64,000 bases of DNA from Methanohalophilus sp. RSK (GTDB lineage Archaea > Halobacteriota > Methanosarcinia > Methanosarcinales > Methanosarcinaceae), in contig NZ_RDSK01000014.1 in the NCBI RefSeq assembly GCF_003722075.1, positions 117,843 through 181,842 on the forward strand, in the 5' to 3' direction. Below the pieces are notes generated by a model that saw nothing but the letters and a program-made list of their open reading frames with translations, ran no database searches and had not been told where the DNA came from. A program made the translations under genes and the position numbers. Below, one piece after another: positions 56,327 to 63,448 of this stretch (the stretch's first letter is position 1; every line of letters starts with the position of its first letter).

Positions 56327-57382
56327 ATAAAGAAAGAAGTAAAGTTATTGCTTGCAAAAGCAGAAGAATCCTTGATTATAAGCATTGAAATTTTTAATAG
56401 ACCTTGGAATACGGGTCGCATTGAATCTTTTTTAATTTTATTTGATCATTCATTTGAGCTACTCTTAAAAGCTGCTATTATTCATAAGGGTGGAAATATT
56501 TCTAAAAAAGGAAGAAATGAAACTATTGGTTTTGATCAATGCGTACGTTCAGCAATAGGATATAAGATCATAGATGAGGAACAAGCTTTAGTTATTCAGA
56601 CCATAAATGGTTTTAGGGATGCTGCACAGCATTATATTTTAGATATTTCAGAACAACATCTTTATTTGCAATCTCAAGCTGGTTTTACTTTATATTGTAA
56701 TATCCTTCAAAATATTTTCAATAAAGATATTGGAAAAGAGTTGCCCAAAAGGGTTCTACCTCTTTCTACTACTCCACCGCTGGAAATTGAACTTTTATTT
56801 GAAAATGAAATAAAAGAAATCAAAAAGTTATTAATGCCAAATAAAAGGCGTAAGGCTGAAGCAATTAATAAATTGAGAAGTTTAGCAATATTTGAAAGTA
56901 CCCTGAATGGGAATACTCTACAACCAAGTGACCAAAAATTGATTGAAATTACAGAAAAAGTAAAGGATGATGAACCATGGGAAACTATATTTCCGAATGT
57001 TGCATCAGTAAAATTTGCATCAGGGGATACAGAACACAATGTATCACTGAAGCTAACTAAGAAAGATGGGCTTCCAATTCATTTAGTACCTGAAGGTACT
57101 CCAGATGCTACTGCTATAGCAACCAGACGTGTAAATGAATTAGATTATTACAATTTAGGACATAAGAAATTAGCTGAAAAAGTGGGTTTAACTTCTCCAA
57201 AGCTCACTGCACTGGTTAAATGTCTTGGTTTGAAAGAAGACCCTAAATATTTTAAAGAAATTAAAATTGGGAAATCTAAGTTTGGGCGTTATTCACAAAA
57301 CGCAATTCACTTTATTAATGAAAGATTAAAAGAAATTGATATGGATCAGGTATGGGCTAAATATAGGCCTCGTAGAAGGTGA
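56327..57382 (+). CDS. DUF3644 family protein with apparent ATA start
   Basis: DUF3644 domain at the N terminus (LLLAKAEESLIISIEIFNRP, GRIESFLILFDHSFELLLKAAI), a middle helical region, and a C-terminal basic HTH-like part (LAEKVGLTSPKLTALVKCLG). DUF3644 proteins occur in defence-type islands without a proven function. The best-fitting start is ATA 56327 (then KKEVKLLLAK), with GGGGGA 6 bases upstream; no ATG, GTG or TTG lies at that site and the next candidate is TTG 56348. Either a non-canonical start, a mutated start or an assembly error. Confidence 0.65.
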   Translation: MKKEVKLLLAKAEESLIISIEIFNRPWNTGRIESFLILFDHSFELLLKAAIIHKGGNISKKGRNETIGFDQCVRSAIGYKIIDEEQALVIQTINGFRDAAQHYILDISEQHLYLQSQAGFTLYCNILQNIFNKDIGKELPKRVLPLSTTPPLEIELLFENEIKEIKKLLMPNKRRKAEAINKLRSLAIFESTLNGNTLQPSDQKLIEITEKVKDDEPWETIFPNVASVKFASGDTEHNVSLKLTKKDGLPIHLVPEGTPDATAIATRRVNELDYYNLGHKKLAEKVGLTSPKLTALVKCLGLKEDPKYFKEIKIGKSKFGRYSQNAIHFINERLKEIDMDQVWAKYRPRRR

Positions 57383-57435
57383 ACTTGGCTTTCTTTAATT
57401 ACAAATTTCATCCTCTACTCTAGCAATCCATTCAT

Positions 57436-57470
57436 TACCAAAAACTACCAATTCCTACCAAATTGGTAGT
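57436..57470. repeat. 35-bp operator-like repeat, copy 1
   Basis: Three direct TACCA half-sites at 10-bp spacing followed by an inverted TTGGTAGT. ACTACCAAT and ATTGGTAGT form 9-bp inverted arms around a 9-base spacer. Starts 55 bp before copy 2. Upstream of fic. Confidence 0.8.
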
Positions 57471-57490
57471 AATCTATTTATTTCAATAAA

Positions 57491-57525
57491 TACCAAAAAC
57501 TACCAGAAACTAACGGATTGGTAGT
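57491..57525. repeat. 35-bp operator-like repeat, copy 2, at the fic start
   Basis: Same element; ends one base before the fic ATG at 57527, so a protein bound here would block transcription or translation. The middle TACC reads TAAC and the left inverted arm has two mismatches. Confidence 0.8.
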
Positions 57526-57526
57526 T

Positions 57527-58825
57527 ATGAAGGTTCCACAGAAGGCCCCGGATATGTGGGCGGTGATTGAGAAGTATCCTGATGCGTATTCGCTGTTTGT
57601 TGATCCCGGGATACAGGAGATTGTTACAAAATATAACCGGGATTACCTGCACTGGGAGGAGCTGCGCCGCAGGAAACTGCCCGTGGAGGCGGAAAAACTC
57701 TGGGCCGTGATCAAAAGCAGCAGGTCGATGCAGGCACGACATATCGAATTCGGGGAATGGGACTTCCAGTACGTGCAATCCAATGAAACCCTGCGCAGGC
57801 TGCACCTGCTGGACACCCGGGGAGCCGGTAATCTGGAAGGCAGGCCGTGCGGTGTCAGTGCTGCGGATCGCAGGCGCTACATTGTCAACTCCCTCATGGA
57901 AGAGGCCATCGCCTCCAGCCAGCTGGAGGGTGCGGCCACCACCCGGGAAGCCGCCAAGCAGATGCTGAGGCAAAAGCGCCGGCCTCGGGATTACTCCGAA
58001 AAGATGATCGTCAACGGCTATCGCACCATCCGCAGGATCGCCGACATGAAAAGCAGGACGATTGACGTGGACACCCTGCTTGAAATCCACAGGGAGATCA
58101 TCCGGGATACCATGGAAAACCCGGCGGATGAGGGCAAATTCCGGGACAATAACGACATAGTGGTAGCCGATCCGCAGGACAGTAGTAAAATCTACCACAC
58201 TCCGCCGGACTACCGCAAAATCCCGGCACTCATGCAGGAATTCTGTGAATTTGCCAGCAGCGACGAAGACGAATTCATCCATCCTCTCATCAAAGGGATC
58301 ATGCTGCACTTCCTCATCGGCTACACCCATCCCTTCATCGACGGTAACGGCAGGTGTGCACGCTCCGTCTTCTACTGGTACATGCTCAGCCGGGGCTACT
58401 GGCTCTTTGAATACATGCCCATCTCCCGGATACTGCTTCACTCCAAGACGAAATATGCCCGCGCCTATCTCTACACCGAAACCGATGAGAACGATCTGAC
58501 ATATTTCATAAACTACAACCTCTCGGCAATCGAAAAAGCCCTGGAAGACCTCGAGGAATACATTGTCCGCAAAAAGGAGGAGCAGGCCGCAGCCATGCAG
58601 CTGATTGAATCCGCTGAAAACTTAAACCTCCGGCAGGCCGACATCCTCAAAACCCTGTTTGAAGAATCCGACAGGCTGTTCTCCATTGCTGAAATAATGG
58701 GCAAATACAATGTTGCCTACGACACCGCAAGACGCGATATGCAATATCTCTCAGAACTGGGGTATATTGAGCAAATAAAGGTCCGCAACAAATTGATGTA
58801 CAGGTATTCAGGTGTAACAGGGTGA
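57527..58825 (+). CDS. Fic-domain AMP-transferase with inhibitory helix and C-terminal HTH
   Basis: 432 residues from ATG 57527. Catalytic motif HPFIDGNGRCAR (His268). The N-terminal inhibitory motif S130-x3-E134-G (ASSQLEGA) makes it a class II, self-inhibited Fic. Residues about 375-425 form a winged helix (RQADILKTLF...SIAEIMGKYNVAYDTARRDMQYL), suggesting DNA binding, perhaps to the repeats at its own start. Fic enzymes AMPylate proteins; the target is unknown. GC-rich, like hsdM. Lies between DUF3644 and the hsdR remnant. Confidence 0.88.
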   Translation: MKVPQKAPDMWAVIEKYPDAYSLFVDPGIQEIVTKYNRDYLHWEELRRRKLPVEAEKLWAVIKSSRSMQARHIEFGEWDFQYVQSNETLRRLHLLDTRGAGNLEGRPCGVSAADRRRYIVNSLMEEAIASSQLEGAATTREAAKQMLRQKRRPRDYSEKMIVNGYRTIRRIADMKSRTIDVDTLLEIHREIIRDTMENPADEGKFRDNNDIVVADPQDSSKIYHTPPDYRKIPALMQEFCEFASSDEDEFIHPLIKGIMLHFLIGYTHPFIDGNGRCARSVFYWYMLSRGYWLFEYMPISRILLHSKTKYARAYLYTETDENDLTYFINYNLSAIEKALEDLEEYIVRKKEEQAAAMQLIESAENLNLRQADILKTLFEESDRLFSIAEIMGKYNVAYDTARRDMQYLSELGYIEQIKVRNKLMYRYSGVTG

Positions 58826-58901
58826 ATTAAATCCCGATGCCTTACCTCCAGTCAAATCAGTGCAATCAAATTTAATATACCAGAAACACGGATGATTAAC
58901 T

Positions 58902-59081
58902 ATGGAATATACAGTTGTTCTTGAGGTCGCAGAAGAGGGTGGGTACACGGCACGCTGTCTGGAACTCCCATCGGCTATAAGTGAAGGTGACACAAAGGCA
59001 GATGCCCTGGAGAATATCCGGGAAGCCACCGAACTGGTGCTTGAAGCGTCTCCTCAGGCAGTCCAATGTTGCAATGGATAA
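58902..59081 (+). CDS. HicB-like antitoxin, solitary
   Basis: 59 residues, below common ORF cut-offs. Typical HicB N-terminal domain: EYTVVLEVAEEGGYTARCLELP, SEGDTKADALENIREATELVLEA. The tail QAVQCCNG is unusual and may reflect truncation. No HicA toxin lies next to it, so it is either an orphan antitoxin or a remnant. Confidence 0.65.
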   Translation: MEYTVVLEVAEEGGYTARCLELPSAISEGDTKADALENIREATELVLEASPQAVQCCNG

Positions 59082-59119
59082 GTTTTGTAATTTTGAAGCA
59101 ATACATCAATTCCTGAAAG

Positions 59120-59154
59120 TACCAAAAACTACCAATTTCTACCGGATTGGTAGT
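59120..59154. repeat. 35-bp operator-like repeat, copy 3, next to the hsdR remnant
   Basis: Same element as before fic, with perfect ACTACCAAT/ATTGGTAGT arms. It ends directly at the point where homology to hsdR begins, 1.6 kb from copy 2, so it may mark a recombination junction. Shares its following TAATC with copy 1. Confidence 0.8.
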
Positions 59155-59155
59155 A

Positions 59156-59338
59156 ATCCGCCAGAATGCCACCATTGACTGGACCCTGCGCAAAAACGTG
59201 CAGGCTAAAATGCGGGTAAACATAAAGCGATTACTCAAAAGATATGGTTATCCTCCGGACAAACAAAAAATGGCAACCCGAAATATATTGGAGCAGGCAG
59301 AGATAGTATGCAGGGATGCGGCAGTTTCTGCCGACTGA
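59156..59338 (+). pseudogene. hsdR: C-terminal remnant of type I restriction subunit HsdR
   Basis: About 60 codons remain. DWTLRKNVQAKMRVNIKRLL and KRYGYPPDKQ..A...ILEQAE are the characteristic HsdR C terminus. The roughly 900 residues with the nuclease and DEAD-box motor domains are absent; repeat copy 3 abuts the break. No start codon with a ribosome site. The locus is therefore predicted to be modification-only unless hsdR is supplied in trans. Confidence 0.8.
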
Positions 59339-59364
59339 ATTACAAATAAGAATTCATAAAAAAT

Positions 59365-60007
59365 TCAGACCGATTGCTGAACTCTATCGAACTCTTCCTG
59401 TATTTCCAATGCTGGCTCTTTGTCCATTCGGGTTATCAACCAGATGACAAAACTGGAAAGGATGAATCCGGGTACGATCTCATAGAGGTCAAAGATTCCT
59501 CCGGACTGATGTTTCCACAGGATGACCATTAAACCGCCCTAGATTATTCCTCCAAGTGCTGCATTTTTTGTCATTTTCCTGGAGAACAGGGAAAAAATAA
59601 GGATAAAAAGGGCCGATATAGTTCGTAAAAGTTTGCTTTCATCCCGGAAACGATTCTCAAAATATGCCGGAATCGCCAGGGCATCTCCTGCTTCCTTTGT
59701 ATATCTACGGATCCTTTTAGCAATTAATTTCCAGTTAAGATACGTTCCGACTCCAAATCCAAGCCCTATCCAGCCCGCTTCCATTCCTGACAGGTATGCA
59801 TAGCCGGCAGCCCCAAAAGCAGTCACCCACTCATATCCGATGCCTGGGAACTCAGAGCTGTTACCCATTTGTTCAGCTTCCTTCCGCCATGAATATAGTC
59901 AGAGAGATTTTCGGTTTTTTGTAGTAATAAAAACCGATTGCCAACATAAAAAGGAGATATAAAAAAATAATTATTGCAACACTCTGTTTTCCGACTGTTA
60001 TTTCCAT
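59365..60007 (-). pseudogene. Broken sodium:proline-type symporter (PutP family)
   Basis: Starts correctly (GAGGAGAT, ATG 60007, MEITVGKQSVAIIIFLYLLF) but changes frame near 59928 after KK and again near 59826, where TENLSDYIHGGRKLNKWVTALSSQASDMSG joins FGAAGYAYLSG. An internal deletion removes most of the TM core (after FILIFSL near 59590), and a TAG lies at 59539-59541 before the C-terminal WKHQSGGIFDLYEIVPGF. Solute:sodium symporter homology is clear. Non-functional. Confidence 0.85.
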
Positions 60008-60116
60008 GAATCGTATCTCCTCGGAAAATCATAATTGAATTACCTTCTAAATATGGGCTTTCAGTTATTAATGTTCGGATTTTACATGATCTCTTCATGG
60101 AAAATTGAAGTTTGTC

Positions 60117-60233
60117 TCACAATATCCACAATATCAAGGCTATGTAGAGTAAAAATGGGGTGAGGGGTATCAATCGTGCAAGTATGTTGATGCTGTAGGC
60201 CAGGCCCAGGTAATCATCCTTGAGCAATTTCAT
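60117..60233 (-). CDS. Possible 38-residue membrane peptide
   Basis: ATG 60233 encodes MKLLKDDYLGLAYSINILA followed by a hydrophobic C-terminal helix. No ribosome site is evident. It could be the tail of a decayed gene next to the putP pseudogene. The rest of 60008-60311 shows nothing recognisable. Confidence 0.25.
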   Translation of the reverse strand: MKLLKDDYLGLAYSINILARLIPLTPFLLYIALILWIL

Positions 60234-60311
60234 CGGCTCGGCCTTCAGAAAGGAGTGGATACTGTTAAACTTGGGGTGTAAAAAAGTAATAAAAAAAGAT
60301 ATTGGATGTCA

Positions 60312-61109
60312 TTACTCTTTTTCAAGATGGACATCCAGCTGTGGGAATGGAATCTCTATTCCAAGTTCTCTGTACGCTTTAAATATATTTACGGTGAGTT
60401 CTTTTTTCACATCCCACAGGTCTTCCGTTTTGGTCCAGGCACGAAGTTGCAGGTTTACAGAGGAATCTGCAAGTTCGGTTGTCATTACTGCGGGGGCAGG
60501 GTCTGATAGTACCTTACTGTGGGATTTCATTGTCTCAATGGCAATTTCAATGGCCCTGTCTATATTGGAACTGTAACTTATTCCTACATCAACACTTACT
60601 CTTCTGGTGGGCAGGCGTGTTGCATTGATGATCGGGTTTCCCCAAACAAGCTTATTAGGAACGGTAATGAATTTGTTATCGGGTGTAAGGAGTTCGGTAG
60701 CCATAATCCCCACACCTGAAACAGTTCCTGTAATACCATTTATTTCTACGTATTCATTTTTATCTATGGGCCTCAGTGCAGCAATCCATATTCCGGCACC
60801 CAGATTTGTGAGTGTATCCTGCATTCCGAATCCAAGAATCAATCCAATCACAGCTGATAATCCCAGAACTACAGGCCCGACATCAAAATTCAATGTGGAC
60901 AATGTGGCAAGGATTACAATAACGTAGAGGAGAATGCTGAAAAACCGTGCCAGAAAATCAATCACAAGTGAAGGTAATTTTGTTCTGGAGATACTGTCTT
61001 TAAACATTCCTGTCAGGATGCGGGCAATAATATAGCCTGCAACCAGTACTACCAGGGCCGCTCCGATGTCCCACACTGTAAGGTTGTTGAATTGAATTAT
61101 TTCTGCCAT
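60312..61109 (-). CDS. Small-conductance mechanosensitive channel (MscS family)
   Basis: 265 residues. Three TM helices (first about 14-33), the pore helix with VVLGLSAVIGLILGFGMQDTLTNLGAG, then the beta domain (DKNEYVEINGITGTVSGVGIM) and C-terminal alpha-beta domain. Relieves hypo-osmotic pressure. AGGAGG-type ribosome site before the ATG. Confidence 0.94.
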   Translation of the reverse strand: MAEIIQFNNLTVWDIGAALVVLVAGYIIARILTGMFKDSISRTKLPSLVIDFLARFFSILLYVIVILATLSTLNFDVGPVVLGLSAVIGLILGFGMQDTLTNLGAGIWIAALRPIDKNEYVEINGITGTVSGVGIMATELLTPDNKFITVPNKLVWGNPIINATRLPTRRVSVDVGISYSSNIDRAIEIAIETMKSHSKVLSDPAPAVMTTELADSSVNLQLRAWTKTEDLWDVKKELTVNIFKAYRELGIEIPFPQLDVHLEKE

Positions 61110-61207
61110 TTTATCCTCCTTGGATCAATTTCACTCCATAAAGAAAATGGGGATATTAGGTATATAAAACAAATGTTTGGCTTTAACGCTTAAAGGTACA
61201 TTTTGCA

Positions 61208-61624
61208 TTATATGCCAATAATTCTTTTTTTGCAATAGCCGAGACTGTACCACTGGCATCCAGAACAAATATAATCGAATTTTTCTTCATCGATATATTT
61301 CAGTTTTTTGAGAAGCTCGCTGTATGGGTAATGCTTTCCAAAACCAATTCCAAGAGAATCGGCTACTTTTCTGTCAAGTATTTTGACTTCCGACTCGACT
61401 TCACAACCAAGAAGACTTATTTTATCATTTCCGCTTTGTGAATCACTTACTTTAAGTCTAGGGCAGGCAGTGCAAATACAATCCGGGGCATTTGTGATCT
61501 CTATTAAAGGGTCACTGTTATCCAGTTTTTCAATAATGTTTTCCATATTCTCTATAAATTGCTCAGAATAACCTTTCCCGATGAAGCCCTGGATGCAAAA
61601 TATATGGTGTGCCCGGATTAGCAT
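61208..61624 (-). CDS. DUF1284 family protein, cysteine-rich
   Basis: 138 residues from ATG 61624 (MLIRAHHIFCIQGFIGKGYS); a GTG nine bases earlier is possible. Conserved cysteines: APDCICTACPRL, GCEVESE, and YICSGCQWYSLGYCKK, compatible with Fe-S binding. Function unknown. A T-rich TATA-like stretch lies about 25 bases upstream of the ATG. Confidence 0.8.
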   Translation of the reverse strand: MLIRAHHIFCIQGFIGKGYSEQFIENMENIIEKLDNSDPLIEITNAPDCICTACPRLKVSDSQSGNDKISLLGCEVESEVKILDRKVADSLGIGFGKHYPYSELLKKLKYIDEEKFDYICSGCQWYSLGYCKKRIIGI

Positions 61625-61666
61625 TTTATCCACGACTAAAAAAGTTGATGCAAAAGAGCGTAATAT

Positions 61667-62074
61667 TCAGGGTACAAGTATGTCTCCTATGGAGTGTATG
61701 ACTCCATTGCTGCATTCGATGTCCGGTTTGAGGATTGGTGTGTTTTCCACAAATATTTTCCCATCGTTTTCCCGCAACCTCAATTTGTTTCCTCCGATTG
61801 TAGTTAATGCATCCTGCTTGTGGAGGTCTTCACTGCTGTATTTTCCTTCTACGATATGGTAACTAATAATATCTCTTAGATAATCAGGATCTTCGAAGGC
61901 ATCGTCTATCACTGAATCGGGAATGGGCTCAAAAGCACTTTCAACTGGCGCAAAAATGGTGTAAGGCCCTTCTGTGGAGTACTTTTCCGTAAGGCCAAGT
62001 GCTTTGGCTGCTTTTAAAAGGGTGGAAAATTCTCCCATGTCCTTTGCGGTTTGGATAAGGTCCTTTGGTTCCAT
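61667..62074 (-). CDS. Single fasciclin (FAS1) domain protein
   Basis: 135 residues, one complete FAS1 fold: FSTLLKAAKALGLTEKYSTEGPYTIFAPVESAFEPIP with the H1-type TIFAPV motif, YHIVEGKY, and the end motif NGVIHSIGDILVP. No signal peptide or anchor, so it would be cytoplasmic unless exported otherwise. AGGAG precedes the ATG. Role unknown; FAS1 is usually an adhesion domain. Confidence 0.9.
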   Translation of the reverse strand: MEPKDLIQTAKDMGEFSTLLKAAKALGLTEKYSTEGPYTIFAPVESAFEPIPDSVIDDAFEDPDYLRDIISYHIVEGKYSSEDLHKQDALTTIGGNKLRLRENDGKIFVENTPILKPDIECSNGVIHSIGDILVP

Positions 62075-62103
62075 TCTTGTCTCCTGTGGCTAATTTTGTC
62101 TGA

Positions 62104-62640
62104 TTAATAGGAATCCAGCTGAGCTTGCATCAATTCTTTGTGTTTTTTTTCGAGGAAACTGTACACGGGTCCATGATTTGCTCCTTCTATGAGCATTTCA
62201 ATTGCAGTTCTCATAATCTGGATTTGCTCCGGATATCCTATGAAACTGACTGTTTTTCCATAGATCGAGATTTTCACTCCGATGAGGTTCTCAGCAATTT
62301 CGCGAGTTTTGCCTCCTTTGCCTATAATCCTACCCTTTAAGCGGGTCATTTCTTTATTGGTGGATGCGTATTTTGAAAGATCAATAACCTCCAACATCAG
62401 CAGATCATCGTCCAGCATTGGTATTGTTTTTTCAGGGTTAAATCCTCTTCCAATGGCTTTGATTGTTTCGATGGCTCTGAGGGTTCCTACGGGGTCATCT
62501 CCCTGTATGATTTCCACACTCCCATTTTCACTGTCGATGTTGAGTTGAGAAGATGATTTTTCTTCTATGAATTTTTTAGTCTGGCCTTTTGGCCCGATGA
62601 TTGCACCAATTCTATCTTTTGGTATTTTTAAATGTGTCAT
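62104..62640 (-). CDS. KH-domain RNA-binding protein (Pno1/Krr1 archaeal family)
   Basis: 178 residues from ATG 62640 (TTG 62649 rejected). Two KH domains: KIPKDRIGAIIGPKGQTKKFIE and RLKGRIIGKGGKTREIAENLIG with GxxG loops. Eukaryotic relatives act in small-subunit ribosome assembly; archaeal ones pair with Rio1, which lies directly upstream (16 bp) on the same strand. Confidence 0.92.
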   Translation of the reverse strand: MTHLKIPKDRIGAIIGPKGQTKKFIEEKSSSQLNIDSENGSVEIIQGDDPVGTLRAIETIKAIGRGFNPEKTIPMLDDDLLMLEVIDLSKYASTNKEMTRLKGRIIGKGGKTREIAENLIGVKISIYGKTVSFIGYPEQIQIMRTAIEMLIEGANHGPVYSFLEKKHKELMQAQLDSY

Positions 62641-62656
62641 GATTTTCAACCTGTGA

Positions 62657-63448
62657 TTACTTGTTTCTTTGTTTTTCGGTAATAATCCTTAAAAGTTCTT
62701 CTTCGTCGGGTTGTATGCCGTATTTCTTGAAGTGACGGGCAAGGTTTCTGATATCTCGTTTTAGAAAGTCATTTGCCGATGGATGCTCCAGTGTTACAGA
62801 TTGTCCCATGTCTATGAGGTATGGTTCAAGGGTAGATGGATCTAGCAAAATATTGTATTCGCTAAGGTCTCCATGTACTAGTTTGGCTTCATTATAAAGG
62901 ATTTCGAGGTAATGTATAATAGTCCCAAAAATTGTTTGTGCAGATGGTTCACTAAGTTTTACTTCCTTTAGAAGAGGGTAGGGTTTGTCTCCTTCTCCGA
63001 TAAATTCCATGGCAAGTATGTTTTTGTGGGTATCTATTGGCCTGGGGGCAGCTATGCCGCATTCTCTGGCACGCATAAGATTGCGGTACTCTTTTTTTGT
63101 CCATGCAAATATGATATCTTTTTTCTTGTGACGTATATTGCTAAAACGTGGGTCTCCTCGTATATATTCATCCATGGAATTAAAGGTGCTTGAAGATATG
63201 CGGTATATTTTGAGGGCTATGCTTTTGTCTTTGCCTTCTGCAAGGAATACATTTGCTTCCTTGCCGGTGCTAATTGATCCGCCGAGACTTTCTATCACGC
63301 CTTTTCTTGCCAGGTCATAAAGAGCCTTGAGGGTGGCTTCATCAAATACATTTTCTTTTACTTTCAGGTGCTCACTGTCTTTGCGTCTGATGCGCATTTT
63401 GTCAACATCAGTGTCGAGTTTTCGTATGTCTTTTGATTCTTTTTCCAT
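62657..63448 (-). CDS. rio1: RIO-type serine kinase Rio1
   Basis: 263 residues from ATG 63448 (MEKESKDIRKLDTDVDKMRI); an in-frame TTG at 63541 would add 31 residues without clear homology. Kinase features: ISTGKEANVFLAEGKDKSIALKIY (P-loop and Lys), LVHGDLSEYNILLD (catalytic loop), LIDMGQSV (metal-binding Asp). Acts in pre-40S-like rRNA maturation. Adjacent KH protein supports one operon. Upstream AT-rich promoter is not precisely placed. Confidence 0.9.
   Translation of the reverse strand: MEKESKDIRKLDTDVDKMRIRRKDSEHLKVKENVFDEATLKALYDLARKGVIESLGGSISTGKEANVFLAEGKDKSIALKIYRISSSTFNSMDEYIRGDPRFSNIRHKKKDIIFAWTKKEYRNLMRARECGIAAPRPIDTHKNILAMEFIGEGDKPYPLLKEVKLSEPSAQTIFGTIIHYLEILYNEAKLVHGDLSEYNILLDPSTLEPYLIDMGQSVTLEHPSANDFLKRDIRNLARHFKKYGIQPDEEELLRIITEKQRNK

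Noticed and set aside
57436..59154. Repeats around fic as a CRISPR array
   Set aside because: Only three copies with unequal spacing (20 bp and 1.6 kb), phased half-sites, no cas genes; operator-like instead.
58975..59238. 87-codon minus-strand frame over hicB and the hsdR scar
   Set aside because: No ribosome site or homology; both plus-strand assignments have clear family motifs.
49815..60000. tRNA-Thr as attachment site of an integrated element
   Set aside because: No duplicate of the tRNA 3' end and no integrase gene seen downstream.
59823..60098. Separate 91-codon minus-strand gene
   Set aside because: It is one reading frame of the broken PutP gene and starts upstream of the true symporter start in a different frame.
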